Positions 26,701 to 39,000 of a stretch of DNA of 64,000 bases are shown here, piece after piece. The notes under the pieces are model-generated. The model was not told the origin of the DNA and made no database searches. It was given only the letters and a program-made list of their open reading frames with translations. Where the stretch lies: positions 57,293,510-57,357,509 of the forward strand of contig CM018043.1 in the NCBI GenBank assembly GCA_008638375.1. Direction: 5' to 3'. Source of the stretch: Nyssa sinensis. Lineage: Eukaryota > Streptophyta > Magnoliopsida > Cornales > Nyssaceae. The position numbers were made by a program, and so were the translations under genes. Every line of letters starts with the position of its first letter. The stretch's first letter is position 1.

Positions 26701-29700
26701 GTGAGTGCGTGATATTAAATATTGGCTGGTTACTAATGGGTTTTGAGCCCTCTAATTCCGTTACACTCCAATATTGATGTGTAGAAAATTCAGAGGTGTA
26801 AAAACTGTTATGTAACAGGATCAGTCTGAATGGCATCACTAATGGTATCGGCCGATACATAATATTAATGGTACATTTTTCTTTTTCCTTTTTTCTCTCT
26901 CTTTTAAGGTCTAGAAAATCCATTTTTGTCTATAGATATACTGATTTAAAGTTACCAAATACAAGATTTGGAACTCTGGATATGATCAGAGTATTTTGTA
27001 AGTCCCAAAATTATATCTGATTGTTTGAGACGTTAGACCTAAATTTTAAAACTTATCGTATTAAATTCAATATATGTTGCTTAGAAATGAATGAATTGTA
27101 GTTTGATAAGATCGTTGGACTACTTCTACCAATCATGTAAAGGTATCTTGAGGGTTCTTTTTTTTTTTTTTTTTGGGATAATTGTAACACGAGTGTTGTA
27201 ATATGAGCTCTTATTCTTCACATATATATATATATATATTTATATTTAATTTTTTTGTTACTTCTAACTATTTTTTCTATTTTTGCTAAGTTGTTTGTTT
27301 ATTTGGCTTTAAGCCCATCAGTCAACAATTAATATTCACACTCATAGTATATTCTCTGTCTATGTTATTATTTTTTTAGTTTTTATTTTTGTTGAAGTTA
27401 CTTATAATTGCATTTTTAATCATTACTTATTATAGTCAAAACAATATTCCTCATATTAGATTGTACTTTCTTCTTAGTTTAATTTAAAATTAATAAAAAG
27501 TTCAATACAATAAGTGAATTTTTTGATAGAAGTTATAAAATTACCAAAAACTATTATAAAATTAAAATGTTGAAGGTTCCAATCTATGTCTAAATATCAA
27601 GAATTAGACCTAGAGGGGGGGGGGGGGGTGAATAGGTCTTACTAACAAATAAAAATTTATTCGTTTAACTATGTTCAAATTCACATGTTATGGGTATAAA
27701 CAAATTCAGTGACATGCAACTCTAAATTATGGCAATAATCAGTAAAGCAGTAGTAAAAAGATAGAGACAGTGTACCAAATTTGTTGACGAGGAAACCGCC
27801 ACAGATCAACTGAATCTGTTTTGGAAAATCCCGGGGTGCTGACCTAGATGAGAATCCACTAGAGGAGGTTCGATGATTATAGACTCTTGACAACTCAGTC
27901 TTAGTCCCTCAAGCCTTGTTGATAATCTGAATCTTCTAAAAACTCGAATCCTCAAGTACCCTTCAATTGTATTTGTCATTTTGAACTCCACGAACGACAA
28001 ACCAAGTACAGTTGCGAATTCCACGCAACCTCGAACTCTGCCGATTGCACAAACTTGAAAGCCACAAGCTTGTACTCAACAAACAATGTAGAAGATGGAA
28101 TTCAGGTTCTTTCTTCAAGGATTTGATCTATGTGTGCACTATGCATATGAAGAAAAATACTTTTGGAAAATTTAAAAACTCTTTATGATAGCAGCCCAAA
28201 AGTCCTTTCATGAACTAGGAATCAAATCCTTATATAGGATAGGTTTTGGTAAGAAAATTGCACTATTTGAATCCAATTAGGAAAGTAATATGTGCGACAT
28301 TTGTTCCCACGAATTGGGCATTCGTTCACACGAACCTCAATTCGTTCGAACGAACTATCGAACGAATGTGATATGTAGGTTACTGGAATTTTCATTGGAT
28401 CATTTGTTTAAACGAATGTCCCACGAATGGGTTACTGAAAAATTCGTTTGATTGAAAGATCAAATGAATATTTCGTTAATATTTATTTTCGAACAAGATC
28501 ACTAAAATATTCGTGTGAAGGAACCTATGATTCGTTCAAACGAATATTGTGAAGACCTTAAGAATTTCAGTTTTAGGTTAATGACATATGATAACGATTA
28601 TACCATACACTTTCACATATATAAAAATAGTAATTTGATCATAATGCATGAGAGTGTGTGTGTGGGATAGATCCAATCCAAACTTACCAAATGCTTACCA
28701 ATGCTGCGTCATATGAGTATGTGTGAGTTCATGCGGAAATAAGATGGCCTTTAGTTGGAACCCCACATGTTCTTCAAAGATCACAAGGCTTAAGGATTCT
28801 ACACTCACTAACTTGGTAATCATTACAACTCAATAATAGTTTTGTCTCATAGATTAGCCAATACAAGTGATGGAATAGTCCTAACAAATGTGACAAATTG
28901 GAGTCGTTACATACATATTAGTAACTTTTAAGGGGTTTGCTAGTGAATAAAAAAAAATTATGGGCACAATTTCCCGTTTCCTATTACGTATTGACTAATA
29001 CTCTTGATACCATTACACCGTGGTCCATTAATAATGTTAGAAAAAGTTGGAATTTTCACACTCCATAATCCAGCCAATGAAGGTAGAATAAAACCCAAGC
29101 TTCTTTAAGGTTTCCTCTTCTATCCAATTATCTACTTGTCACATAACCACCTTAACTGCCACATATCCATCCTTGGCCTTTGATTTAATCCATGAGTGAG
29201 GGAGTAGCTTTTGTCTTGATTAAATCACATTTTGATTTTTTTTTTATGTAAGAAAGGTTTTGCATTGTTGTATGCATGTATATGTGTGTGGCTGTTTTGA
29301 TTCTCTCTCTCCCCCCCCCTCTTCTCTCTTTTCCTCTTGTTTCAGAACACTATTGATTCTGTTTCATGGGTTTGCATGTAATGGAACATTTTATTCACCT
29401 CTTCAAGCAATGTTATACCTCCAAGATGGGATCACTATAGTTTTGAACCTTGACATTTTTTTGTTGACAGTTATCTTGTTCTGACAAATCAATCTACCTA
29501 CGAACTAGTAAGACGGCGGCGGATCCCATATCTAAGGTCGGTAAATGTGTTTTAGGCTCTAATTTCAATTATTTCTTTGATTTGAGTTACATTTTTTTTA
29601 GGTAAATAAAATTCTATTATATTAAAAAGCACCATAGGGCGCATAACCTATGTACATGAAAAGTATATGAAACCTATGGAACTCCATCTATACAATTCAA

Positions 29701-32043
29701 CTTCCCCAAAAGTGGACGACAGAATACATAGAATCTAGATATCACCCCAAGATCCAAGAATGAGAAGTTCCAGCATCCTCTTTTTTCAAACTACATTTGA
29801 CTCTCCAATAGCTAATATTCAATAACTTAATTATCTTTAATAATTAATAATTTTTTGAGGAACCGACCTTGTTCTGTGGTAAAAATTAATAATTCTATTA
29901 GTAATTAATATTTTTTTGGAAAGTAATTTCTTTACTAATGTTAATTAGTAGAATGGAAAAATATACATGTATATATAAATATATTTTATCAAATTATGAG
30001 TCATTAATTTTTTAAGTAATAATAAAGGAGATTAAGAGTTTTCCCATAACTTAAATTACATATAATACATATATGTGTGTGTGTGAAAAAAGTTCAGTCA
30101 CCTTGCGATTATGTATGCAGCTCTTGTTTTTATGAGAAAAATCATATACTTGTGAAAAAAATTCTTTAATAAAAATCATAGATAAATTTAATGATTAATA
30201 ATTCTATTAATTAATAAATTTTGAGTCTCCCAAGATTACTAATTCTTTGAGAGTATGAACAAATAATTCAATATTTGCAAAGGTGTGTTTATTCCTCTCC
30301 CACTGTATACTCCACATCAAACATAATGGAGCAACCCTCTAAGCTTGGTGAACCCTGCTACTCAGGCATGCCCTAACCCATCACACCATCAAATCCTTTA
30401 CAGTCCTGGGCATAATCATTGCACCTTGAGAAAGGAAAATACTTTAGACCAAATGGGCCTATGAAACCTGCACAATGGAGGAGAATATGATTAGTTGACT
30501 TAGACCTTTTACACTTGCAGCATAAATTAGAAACTTACCTTTCTTCCCAAATTATTTAGGATTAGAGTAGCTTCCTGAACCATTGTCCAAACAAAGAAAG
30601 AATCCTTAGGAGGCACATCTCCTTTCCAAGAAAAATGCATCCCCCCCCAACACACACTATAAAATCGACAACCTCCAAATTGCCCCTAAGATCCCAAATG
30701 CCACCATAGTACATCCTCCCTATCACCACCAATAGATGAACTATAGTGTCCCAAGAAAAGCATCCATCGACAAATTCCCAGTCTCAAAAACGAGTTTCTT
30801 AAACAATCCCATTTTCAGAGAATTGAGAGAGTCCCACATCGCCTATGTAAAGGTCCTGTGCCTGGTATATAGGCCTCGGCAGTTCCTCCACCTAACAACT
30901 TAAGCTTTTGGGTAGGACTTGGGCAAACATAATCTGCAAGCAACGCGGCTCTATCCAAAACAAGTCTAAAAAGATCCGGAAATCTAATCTTCAGAGTGCA
31001 ATCACTACACCACAAATCCAAGTCTTTGACCATTTCTCACCACGAAGCCAATATATTTAGAGAACTCTCTCCATCCTTTCCTAAAACCCTTCCATATTTA
31101 CGCTGACACCAGATTTGAGTTACATTAGTGATGAGTACAAGTCATTAAATCTAATATATGCTGGATGCCCAAGAAAATATATCTTCTTATCTGATGCAAG
31201 TATTATTTATTTATCTCAAGAAACCTTAGTAGAATAAAAATCATGATATACTGGAGCATGTTCCTTTATTAAATGATTTGATGGTCTTAGCAACTAAAAA
31301 TTGATCAGAAAATGTTTTAATCTTAGTTTGCCAGTGGATTGTTCAAGTTTGACTTGAAAATTAATGAAGCTCCAATGTGTAGATTGAACTTGGCTCGTTT
31401 ATTACACAAGCAACCTTGAGTGAACTATTTCAGTTGTTCTTGATTTGAGTCAATTAGCATGGTTATTTACGTGGTTTTGTAAGCTTATCAATCTAAGTTC
31501 GAGGCAACCTCCACAAAGTAACGAGCTTCATATGTTGGGCTTGTTTATCTCACAGACAATCTTGAGTGAGCGCTTAACCAAGCCAACTATGAGTTGAGTA
31601 GCTTAGTTTGTCTTGCCATCCTTAAAAGATAAATAAAATTAAACAAGCTTCCCTGGCCAAAGACGGAAGTGCTGATATCGTTGGATTTCTTGTTTAACAA
31701 ACCACCTCTTCTAAACCAAGATGGACTAGATGAGGCGAATGTATTTGTTTCTTTGCCAGTTTCAGCTTACACTTTTGTATTGATTTGCAGAGGGATTTCT
31801 GAAAGAGTGTATCCATTTAGTAAAGGAGCATGCAGAAATTTGTACAACTTTTGTTGTCCTCAAAACAGCATGTACAGTTTGGAACCGCTGCCAACAGCAC
31901 AGGAACTTGAAGAAAAATTAAAACCCTATACGTGCTTGGACTGTTTTATCTTGTCGTTGTTGCTGATTATCGAGGCATTGTATTTTACCATATATATATA
32001 TATTTTTAAATTTTATTTTCTTCCACATTGTAATCTTTTGTAG
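14768..32043 (+). CDS. PAT10: Protein S-acyltransferase 10 (DHHC palmitoyltransferase), 11 exons
   Basis: DHHC enzyme that attaches palmitate to cysteines of membrane-associated proteins; Arabidopsis PAT10 acts at Golgi and tonoplast. Exons: 14768-14855, 14970-15084, 16447-16521, 16661-16732, 16912-17049, 19771-19804, 21498-21607, 25015-25101, 25418-25501, 29471-29536 and 31791-32043. Phases agree throughout, giving 373 residues (Arabidopsis about 340). The start [19 protein letters not shown] resembles the Arabidopsis N terminus. Membrane spans lie near residues 39-57, 68-86, 220-235 and 245-270. The cysteine-rich domain (about 164-211) begins NWTCTYC in tiny exon 6 and continues [13 protein letters not shown] in exon 7, with catalytic DHHC at 192-195. 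[12 protein letters not shown] (TTxE-like) and RNLYNFCC follow in exons 10-11. Intron 5 uses a GC donor (17050). After YTCLD the ORF runs on through about 30 hydrophobic residues over a TA-rich stretch, so the true C terminus may be an unseen splice. Introns reach 4 kb and carry LINE and SINE debris. Confidence 0.94.
15700..15983 (+). mobile_element. 5'-truncated LINE 3' end, sense, in PAT10 intron 2
   Basis: The frame at 15696-15890 reads [15 protein letters not shown] and continues to a stop, a typical end of the reverse-transcriptase ORF of plant L1 elements (compare [13 protein letters not shown] in the antisense copy at 17.3 kb). A short 3' UTR ends CTTACTCATC followed by a 16-base A tail (15968-15983). 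Only the last 280 bp of the element is present, as is usual for incomplete target-primed reverse transcription. Intronic, so harmless to the reading frame. Confidence 0.7.
17320..18540 (-). mobile_element. 5'-truncated LINE, antisense, in PAT10 intron 5
   Basis: On the minus strand, 17850-17317 is an open frame of 177 codons with the zinc-binding reverse-transcriptase tail (zf-RVT) pattern: [20 protein letters not shown] followed by a tryptophan-rich stretch. Upstream (18.0-18.5 kb) broken frames still show the maturase-like LINE signature [13 protein letters not shown]. The minus-strand 3' end is TTACTTATC plus an A run (T run at 17322-17330). Several stops and shifts mark it as dead. It begins about 270 bases after PAT10 exon 5 and its GC splice donor. 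Confidence 0.8.
19440..19530 (-). repeat. Possible SINE remnant in PAT10 intron 5
   Basis: Contains a B-box-like GGTTCGGACC next to ACCTCTTGACAAAGTAATTTC. On the minus strand the order CACTTTGGTGAAAT ... AAGAGGTCGGAGG resembles the head of a tRNA-derived SINE. A poly-G run of about 15 follows near 19556-19571. No duplication of target sites was found. Confidence 0.3.
21105..21200 (+). repeat. Au-type SINE-like fragment in PAT10 intron 6
   Basis: The segment GCACGAGGCTTCCGCCAC, then GGGGTTTGGGGAGGGTTAGA, TGTATGCAGC and GAGAGGCTATTT matches, in order, a sequence I remember as widely dispersed in flowering-plant genomes and associated with Au-like SINEs. It is incomplete and diverged. The naming is from memory, so a repeat-library search should decide. 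Confidence 0.45.
23317..23614. repeat. Two-copy 149-bp tandem repeat in PAT10 intron 7
   Basis: GGGTCTCTTTCTATGATTAG starts at 23317 and again at 23466; the following 130 bases match closely in both copies. Both copies are AT-rich. Runs of C lie before the first copy (about 23200-23214) and after the second (about 23617-23632). Confidence 0.85.
23640..24600. other. Unclassified GC-richer block in PAT10 intron 7
   Basis: Between AT-rich flanks this 1-kb block has balanced composition and repetitive phrasing (for example GTGATGACCTACATG followed by GGTGATTACCTACATC; CTAGACATGTTCTGCTC like CTAGAGATGCTCTGCTC). It holds a 132-codon ORF at 24222-24620 with no recognisable domain. It looks like part of a non-autonomous transposon or an LTR, but ends and duplications were not found. 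Confidence 0.35.
27597..28930. repeat. Repeat-like block with clustered TTCGTTCGAACGAA palindromes, PAT10 intron 9
   Basis: The block opens with GACCTAGA and a 15-base G run followed by TGAATAGGTC, a phrase I have seen at repeat edges in plants. From 28300 to 28550 it is dense in CGAACGAAT/ATTCGTTCG words, including a perfect 14-bp palindrome TTCGTTCGAACGAA (28341-28354) and an inverted pair TTCGTT-CA-AACGAA (28531-28544). No coding domain is visible on either strand. Probably a non-autonomous mobile element; class unknown. Confidence 0.4.
29594..31111 (-). mobile_element. LINE insertion with 15-bp target-site duplication, antisense in PAT10 intron 10
   Basis: GATTTGAGTTACATT occurs at 29579-29593 and again at 31112-31126, a perfect target-site duplication. 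A T run lies just inside the left end, which is the A tail on the minus strand. Inside, minus-strand frames at about 30.3-31.05 kb show degenerate LINE reverse-transcriptase tail motifs ([20 protein letters not shown]; a CKCKR-like cysteine region; LLHCAGF). The AT-rich stretch 29820-30240 does not look like LINE and may be a later insertion inside it. The insert begins only about 60 bases after exon 10. Confidence 0.8.
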
Positions 32044-33012
32044 AAGCATGTCCATGCATCCATTAGTTCACCAGTTTGGTATACGACATCAGAAGTATGC
32101 TGCTGTGCACATGTTTGTGGGTCCTGTAAGTTTGTTGTTGAGGTGGTTCATGGTTCCTATTTACTTTTTCTTAGTTAAAACATCATAAATATTTGCCTCG
32201 TATTGGCTTATGGTGCTCCTTGCCATTCACAATTGACTTTTGGCAGGAAAAATGTATTAATGATCTGGCTGATTAGCTGACTGTTTGCTAGCATAGATTT
32301 GGGACTTTGGAATTAGAATTGGTTTGAAATGAAAGCCAGAGTACAAATTTTGAGATAACTTGGTACTAACCATTTCCAATTCATGGCCCCTGTTTTATAG
32401 TGCTGCAGCTCAGTGGGTCCAAATCTGCCTCTCTTTTTTGTCTTTTTTTTTTTAAATAGATTGCTTAATTTGTCCAGCTATGGAGATGCAAATTTTGCAC
32501 CAAAAAAAAAACAGCTTTTCTTAAAATTTTATATTCTCCCAAATTTCTGACGTGTTGTATGTTTTTCCTTTTTTTTTTTTTTTTCCACCTTGACGATACT
32601 TCCCACTAGCTTCTGTTATTTATTGGCAGTGTTTCTAGTTTGCTCATGCCAGTGTCACTCTTTACCAACGCATTACAATGGTCTGCACAAGGCACTACTC
32701 ATCTGACTAAGGGCTAAAACACGTGTGTAAGGATTAAGGAGGACGATCAGAACAGACTGGCGAATTAATCACCTTCCTGGTCTGTGTATAGAGCAATATT
32801 TTACACGAAAGCTGTTAAATCATTATGTTTGAATGAGCAACAGGAAGAAAACTATCTAATTATTATTTTTTTTTTATAAAAATTTAATAGTCAGGGAGGA
32901 AACTGTGAGGGAAAGGAACTATCAAAAACCACAAAACCAACTAATCGGCCCATTTAAAACCAGGGCAACCTGTACAGAATAAAAGAATGAAGCTAGCTAA
33001 AATGAGCAATGC
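32044..33012. other. Intergenic between convergent PAT10 and RNE
   Basis: About 970 bases between the PAT10 stop and the RNE stop. It must hold both 3' UTRs and polyadenylation regions. T-rich runs near 32438-32452 and 32570-32583 are visible. No further gene was recognised. Confidence 0.6.
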
Positions 33013-36000
33013 TCATTTTCTACCAGTCTTCCACTTTTTGATGGGAAATAGGGTCACTTTTCTGCTGGGGGTGTAAGTTCCAACCTCTCTTGCCCGTAGC
33101 ATGGGAATTGCAATTTGATGCTGTTTATTGTAATCCTTGTCCTCTGTCAAAGGTTTCACCTCAAACGCGCCCCTAGTAAAGCCTCTAGCAACCTGTTGAA
33201 TCAAAAGTTCAAAAGTTTACAACAATCATTAATTAGCACTCGAAATTATAATCACTTATCACTACATATATTAAGGCAAATCAACAACTAGCTCCATACA
33301 CACAATAAAGTTTCTCATGTCCTACCTACAAGGAATTGGTGAAGTGGATTCTACATTTCATGATAGGTATATAAAGTATACATAGGCCCTCCCATGACTT
33401 TACTAGGACCTAAAGTGGTTCACCGAAAAAGTTAGGTTTTGTCCACTCTGAATCAAATTAGTTCAATGTTTTCACACTATTGTATTCAGTGAATGCTTAG
33501 TCAATCACTTTCAAAATATAAGGATAAAACTGATACTAAAATGAAGATGTGATCAGGGAGAGATGCCCCTTATTCTCCTGCCAAAGGATGAACTTTTAGA
33601 TAATATTGGAGGCAACTGTCTCTCAGATTCCTGCTTATTGTTAAAAATGAAGGCACTGAAGCAGGTTTACTCTGTTATTAATTGGAATTAATAAATTTGT
33701 GGACATGCTGACCACTTTTGTAAAGCATGAGGACATTTAATTAACTATGGAAAAGTTGAATCAATTTTGGTGAATATTCCACAAAAGTCAAGGAAGATGA
33801 TGGGCAGACTAACAAAGGTGAAAACTGTTGCTAACCAGTGACATTTGAGCAGGCAAGAAAACCAGAGTCTGAATGATTTCCATAAATTCATTGTAACACA
33901 AAACAGGTGGAAATTAATTGTTCAACCTGTATATCTATAGGATTCCTGTTACCAAAAAGTATATTAATGGATAGTTAAAATTGGGTGTACCTTCAGAAGA
34001 ATCCAAACTTTGAGAGAACTACTCAAGACAGGCGAGTCTTGTCCTTTTTCCTGAAGTTAAGTAGGTTACACATGTAACGATCAACCCTTAGTATAAATCT
34101 TGGCCATGACTTTGGGTTTTCAGGGTCTGCTTTCTGGTCCATCTTTGCCTGATACAAATGAAAGAGAAATAACTCAGAACAGAAATGTACTGTGAGACAA
34201 TAGGTAACAGAAGTGAAGTAAGTCATTATGATTCAATGATTTCTTTATTTTTTAAAAAGATTCAGAGATGTGAGATGGTGAAACTTGCTATAAAACGAGG
34301 AAGTGGAGATTCCAAACGAGCATGCACAAACAATTCACCCAATGAAAAAATGTTTCCAAAGCGCAACTGAGAGTATAAATAAAAGGAAATTCACAAGCAC
34401 TTCTCTTGTTTCATCCCCAACAATAATGATCAAACAACTGCTCCCAAGTTGTTGATATTTCATCTTTAAGACCAATATACCAAAAAAATTAAAACATCCC
34501 CTGAAATTTTAGAAATTTACTCACCAGCAACCGGAAGATTTCATGCTCAATTTTAGAAAATGAGGTCTCTAGAGCTTCCACTCTCCCAGTACCATGACAG
34601 CAAGTGCATGGTTCACTAATCATAAACGTCACACTAGGTCGAACCTGTCAAACATTGAACCAATAGATCTATTAGATAAATAAAAATAAAAAATTGTCAT
34701 TACATAGTCACATATCTTGCAACATTACTTTTTAAATATTTTATCAAAATAAAATAAATAATTACATATCCACCTTAAAATCACTTCCTCACCAATCACA
34801 AATAGTTGGGTTACTTGGATATCTTGAATTGGCAATTTTTCACACTACTTTAGCAAGGACTACTGAAAATAAAAAGCATGAGAAAATTTCAAAAATAAGT
34901 AACATACCCTCTTTCTGGTGATTTCCATAAGCCCATGCCTAGACAATTCAGAAACTTTCACCATTGACCGGTCTCTCTCAACAGCCTTTTTAACTTCCTC
35001 GTAAACCAATCTCTTATTTGCTGGAAGAAAAGATTGCATCAAAAGAAAACAAATAAATTTGGCAACGCTTCTTGGAGTTAAAGTTCACTTTCTTTGTTAG
35101 GGCAATATCCATTTCTTCAATCATAAAATTGGAGTTTAGAAGTCATAAATGGAAAATAAAATTAACTTAGAAAACTGATTAAATAGGAGCCTGGTATCAA
35201 GGTATATTTGTACATAGAAAAATGAAACCAAGGAGTAAAAAAATTCTTCCTTCCATGTTTATATGCATGCTACACATCAGATTCAATGAGGAACCATGGA
35301 GCCACCAACAGGTATTACATGTCAATGCTATCAGATGAAAGCAATATAAGCAACAAATAGTTTTAGAATTACTTTCGTTTCTTATTTTCACAAAAGATTA
35401 TAGCTTTCAACGATAAATAGACAGAAAAAAGATATACCTTGGCTAAGATCACCCAGGCAAACTACTATATATTGCTAGGCTATCAAAAATACCAGTCATG
35501 TAAACTAGCAGTATAATAACTGTGTGTAGTTTGCTCTGAAGCTGTTCAGAACTGGTATTTGTACAAACTCACTGAGACCAAAAAACTATCCCATCCACCC
35601 ATCCTATCCTCACCCCAGCCCCTGCGGGCATTTTCACATGGTCAAGCAAGTGAAGGAAGTATTCAGTTCAAGCAAAGACTTGAGAGATTCCGTCCTTTAT
35701 TGGTGCAATGGTTATGTTATTGGCAAATTGTTTCTTGATTGTCTAGCATTCTGAATCATAAAGCATGGCTAACTTCATAGCCAGTTTATAGACTTTTTAG
35801 TTTTATAGGTATTCAAAACTAAATATCATATATTGTAAGCAGGTGCACACATTAGGGGGAGACAGCAATCTCACTTACAATCATCAACCATATCAATGAA
35901 ATCTACCACAATAATGCCACCAATATCTCTCAGCCGTAGTTCCCTAGCAATCTGTAACAGTTGATTAAATTAGTGATCATCACTTAAGCAAATTCATAAT

Positions 36001-39000
36001 AACACTCCAAATAAACAGAATAATTAGATTTCACATTGAAAACAAAAGACAAGACACACAGTAACAAAGCAATCAGTGCCTGGAATGGTGTCTGGCGCAG
36101 TTACATATTGGTACGCCTAATGTGCCCAATGTGGTAAAAAAATTTAAATATAAATACATAGGAAAGTAAAGACTTACAATAGAGCTTTTATTTGGTCCTT
36201 ACTGAATGGAATAATCAGTTCAAGTAATCCCATCAAACAATTCCATTTACCCAGAGTTGCCTGAGTGAGCCCAGTTTAACACCAGCACAGCAGGGTACAT
36301 CTTAAGAGCCATTTACCCATATAATTCCATTTAATGTTGTCATCATTTCCAATTCTTTTGCAATGGATGTATCAAATGTAATTTTCAGCATGCAACAACC
36401 AAACAACAAGTGTTTCATTGCTTTAAAACATAAAAGACCAGGACTCTACCACATCATTGCACCAAATATGACACAAACTATGCCGCATCAGTTTGGCGAC
36501 TGGGCATGTGACAAAGAGACAGATTCATCCAGCCTCATATCTTAGAATTCAATAATTAAACATATATGAAAGATCCAAAAGTAACGTATGTTTGTTTGAC
36601 AGTAGCATACTTTTAGGAAGTACAAAATCAAGTGGGGAGCAGAAAATAGGATATATGCATGCAAATATGATTGGATACTAAGATACTAGTTAGATATCTA
36701 AAAAAAATAGTGGGTCTAGATGATAACTTTACAAATTACAATAATACATTTAGAATGAACCCCCACCCCCCCTTCTGTTTGTCTTCTCCATAATAATATC
36801 CTTCAAATGGAAATAACTGAGTTTAAATTTCACGTGTAATTATGAATGCAATATGCAAAACAATATACCCTTTTTTGATAAGTAAATTGATGGACTCCTA
36901 GACCTAGATTGACATTTTTATAATCATTTTCATTAGAATAGTAAAACCACAGTTCCCTCCTGGAAAATGATGGGCATTGTGTAAACAAAGGAAAAAGAAA
37001 TATAATTGAAGAACAAGAATGTATGCTGTGCCAGTGTTTGCTATATATCTAACTACTAAATCTATTTTGAAGAGTTGATTGAAAAGAAGACACTGTCATT
37101 TCTATGAGGGATATTGTTTGCATAGACATCAATAATCAATTGTTATTTTAATGTTTCCACTGTTTGTCACACAGTTATGTGCTTTAAGGTGAAGCAGCAT
37201 AAAGTTGAATATATTTGTAGAACAAGAATTAAAGAGGAGATGAAGAAGAAGAAAAAAAGAAAGAAAGGTCAGTTGAATGAAAAAGAGCAGGGTGATTAGG
37301 GTTCTCTCCCTTGTATTTTTTTATTTATACTACTTTTAACGAAAGGACATAGATACTCTCTAAAAATAAAATAAGACATAAATATTTAAAGATATAATTC
37401 AACACTTTCCCTCATGCTGGTGCAAAGATATCACACGTCCAACTTGTTTAGGATGTTATGAAAATACTCAATTTGAAATTCCATTCGTCTAGATGTCTGC
37501 AATTTGATTTTCCATCTTCACATAGAGAGTAGAAATGATGCCAACATCCAATTTTCTTTAATAAAGTGTTTATTAACTTCAATATGCCTGGTTCAATCAT
37601 AATGAACTAAATTATTAGCGATATTAATTGTTACTTTGCTAACACAATACAATCCCATGTCACAACCAAGTTCTTTTAATGATATCTTCATCTAGAGCAA
37701 CCCAAAGACTCCATGTATCATGACTTTGAACTCTCCCTATGTACTAGATCTAGTCACAACTAATTGCTTCTTGTTGCGCCATGTCACCGAATTTCCTCCC
37801 ACTAAAGGACTAATAGCCAAATGTAAATCTCCAATTAGAAACAGAACTGGTCTAATCTACACCAAACCTATATATGATTCCATTCTCAAGTGATCATGTC
37901 TTGAGAATAGAAAACCATTAACATGAGCAAACTTTGAATAATTGAGAACTCGATAAATAGCCTCCATATGTAACTCACAAGGTCAATACATAAATTGGTT
38001 CACAACACTGACTACATAGGTTATGTTTGTGCAAGTGTGAGACAAATAAATTAGCTTTCCAACCACCTACTGATATCTCCCCTGTTTACTAAGGCACCTT
38101 CAATATCTTCTCCTAACTTTTGATTTTGCTTCATTGGAGTAGTCAATGACTTTACATCCAAGCATACATATTTCTTTAAGGAGATCTAGAACAATTTTCC
38201 CTAGTGAAACTAAAGATAACCTTCCGGGATTAGTAACCTCAATACTCAAAAAGTATCTTAAACTTCCCAAGTGTTTCATCTAAAACTCCTTAAAAGATAA
38301 GCTTTCAACTTCTACATCTCCTCTATATCATTTCCAGTTATGAAAATTATCACCAACATACACAACAAGAGCAATCACCTTGCCTTTATAACGAAAAAAC
38401 AATAAATAATGTATGATCATCCGAACTCTATCAATAACCACATCCCAACATAGCACAAGAAAACCTCTCAAACCATGCTCTCTAGGAGACTTTCTTAACT
38501 TGTATAATGTCTTCTTTAATTTGCGTACTTTGCCATTAGCTGAGGAATGCTGAAAGACAGGTGGAACATTCATAAACACTTCCACTCTAAATCTCCAAAG
38601 AGGAAGGCACTCTTCAAATCCAATTGTTGAACAGACCATCTAAATTTGCAACTAGAGAGAGTAGAATATGAATGGAATTCATAATTGCTATTAGAGCATT
38701 CCTCTCTTGATTCAATCTCATATCATTCTACAGAGCCATCTACTTTATGCTTCACTGGAACCATTCATTTGCATCCAACTGTCTCCTTCCCTTCAGGTAA
38801 CTTAACTAATTTCCTAATTCTGTTTTTCTGGGAATGCTCTCATCTCTTTGCTCTTTGCTTGCTTCTATTTTGGGTTACTAATAGAATCTTGCCAACTTTG
38901 AGGAAACAAAGATAGAAGATAAGCTGAGAAGTAAAGGCACAATAAGATGGTGAAAGATTGTGATAAGAAACAAAGTTAGACATTGGATACTAATTAATAA

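Noticed and set aside
27600..27625. Long G run and similar C/G runs (5658, 19556, 23200, 23617) as G-quadruplex regulators
   Set aside because: They are single uninterrupted homopolymers at repeat edges, whose length is probably unreliable in the assembly.
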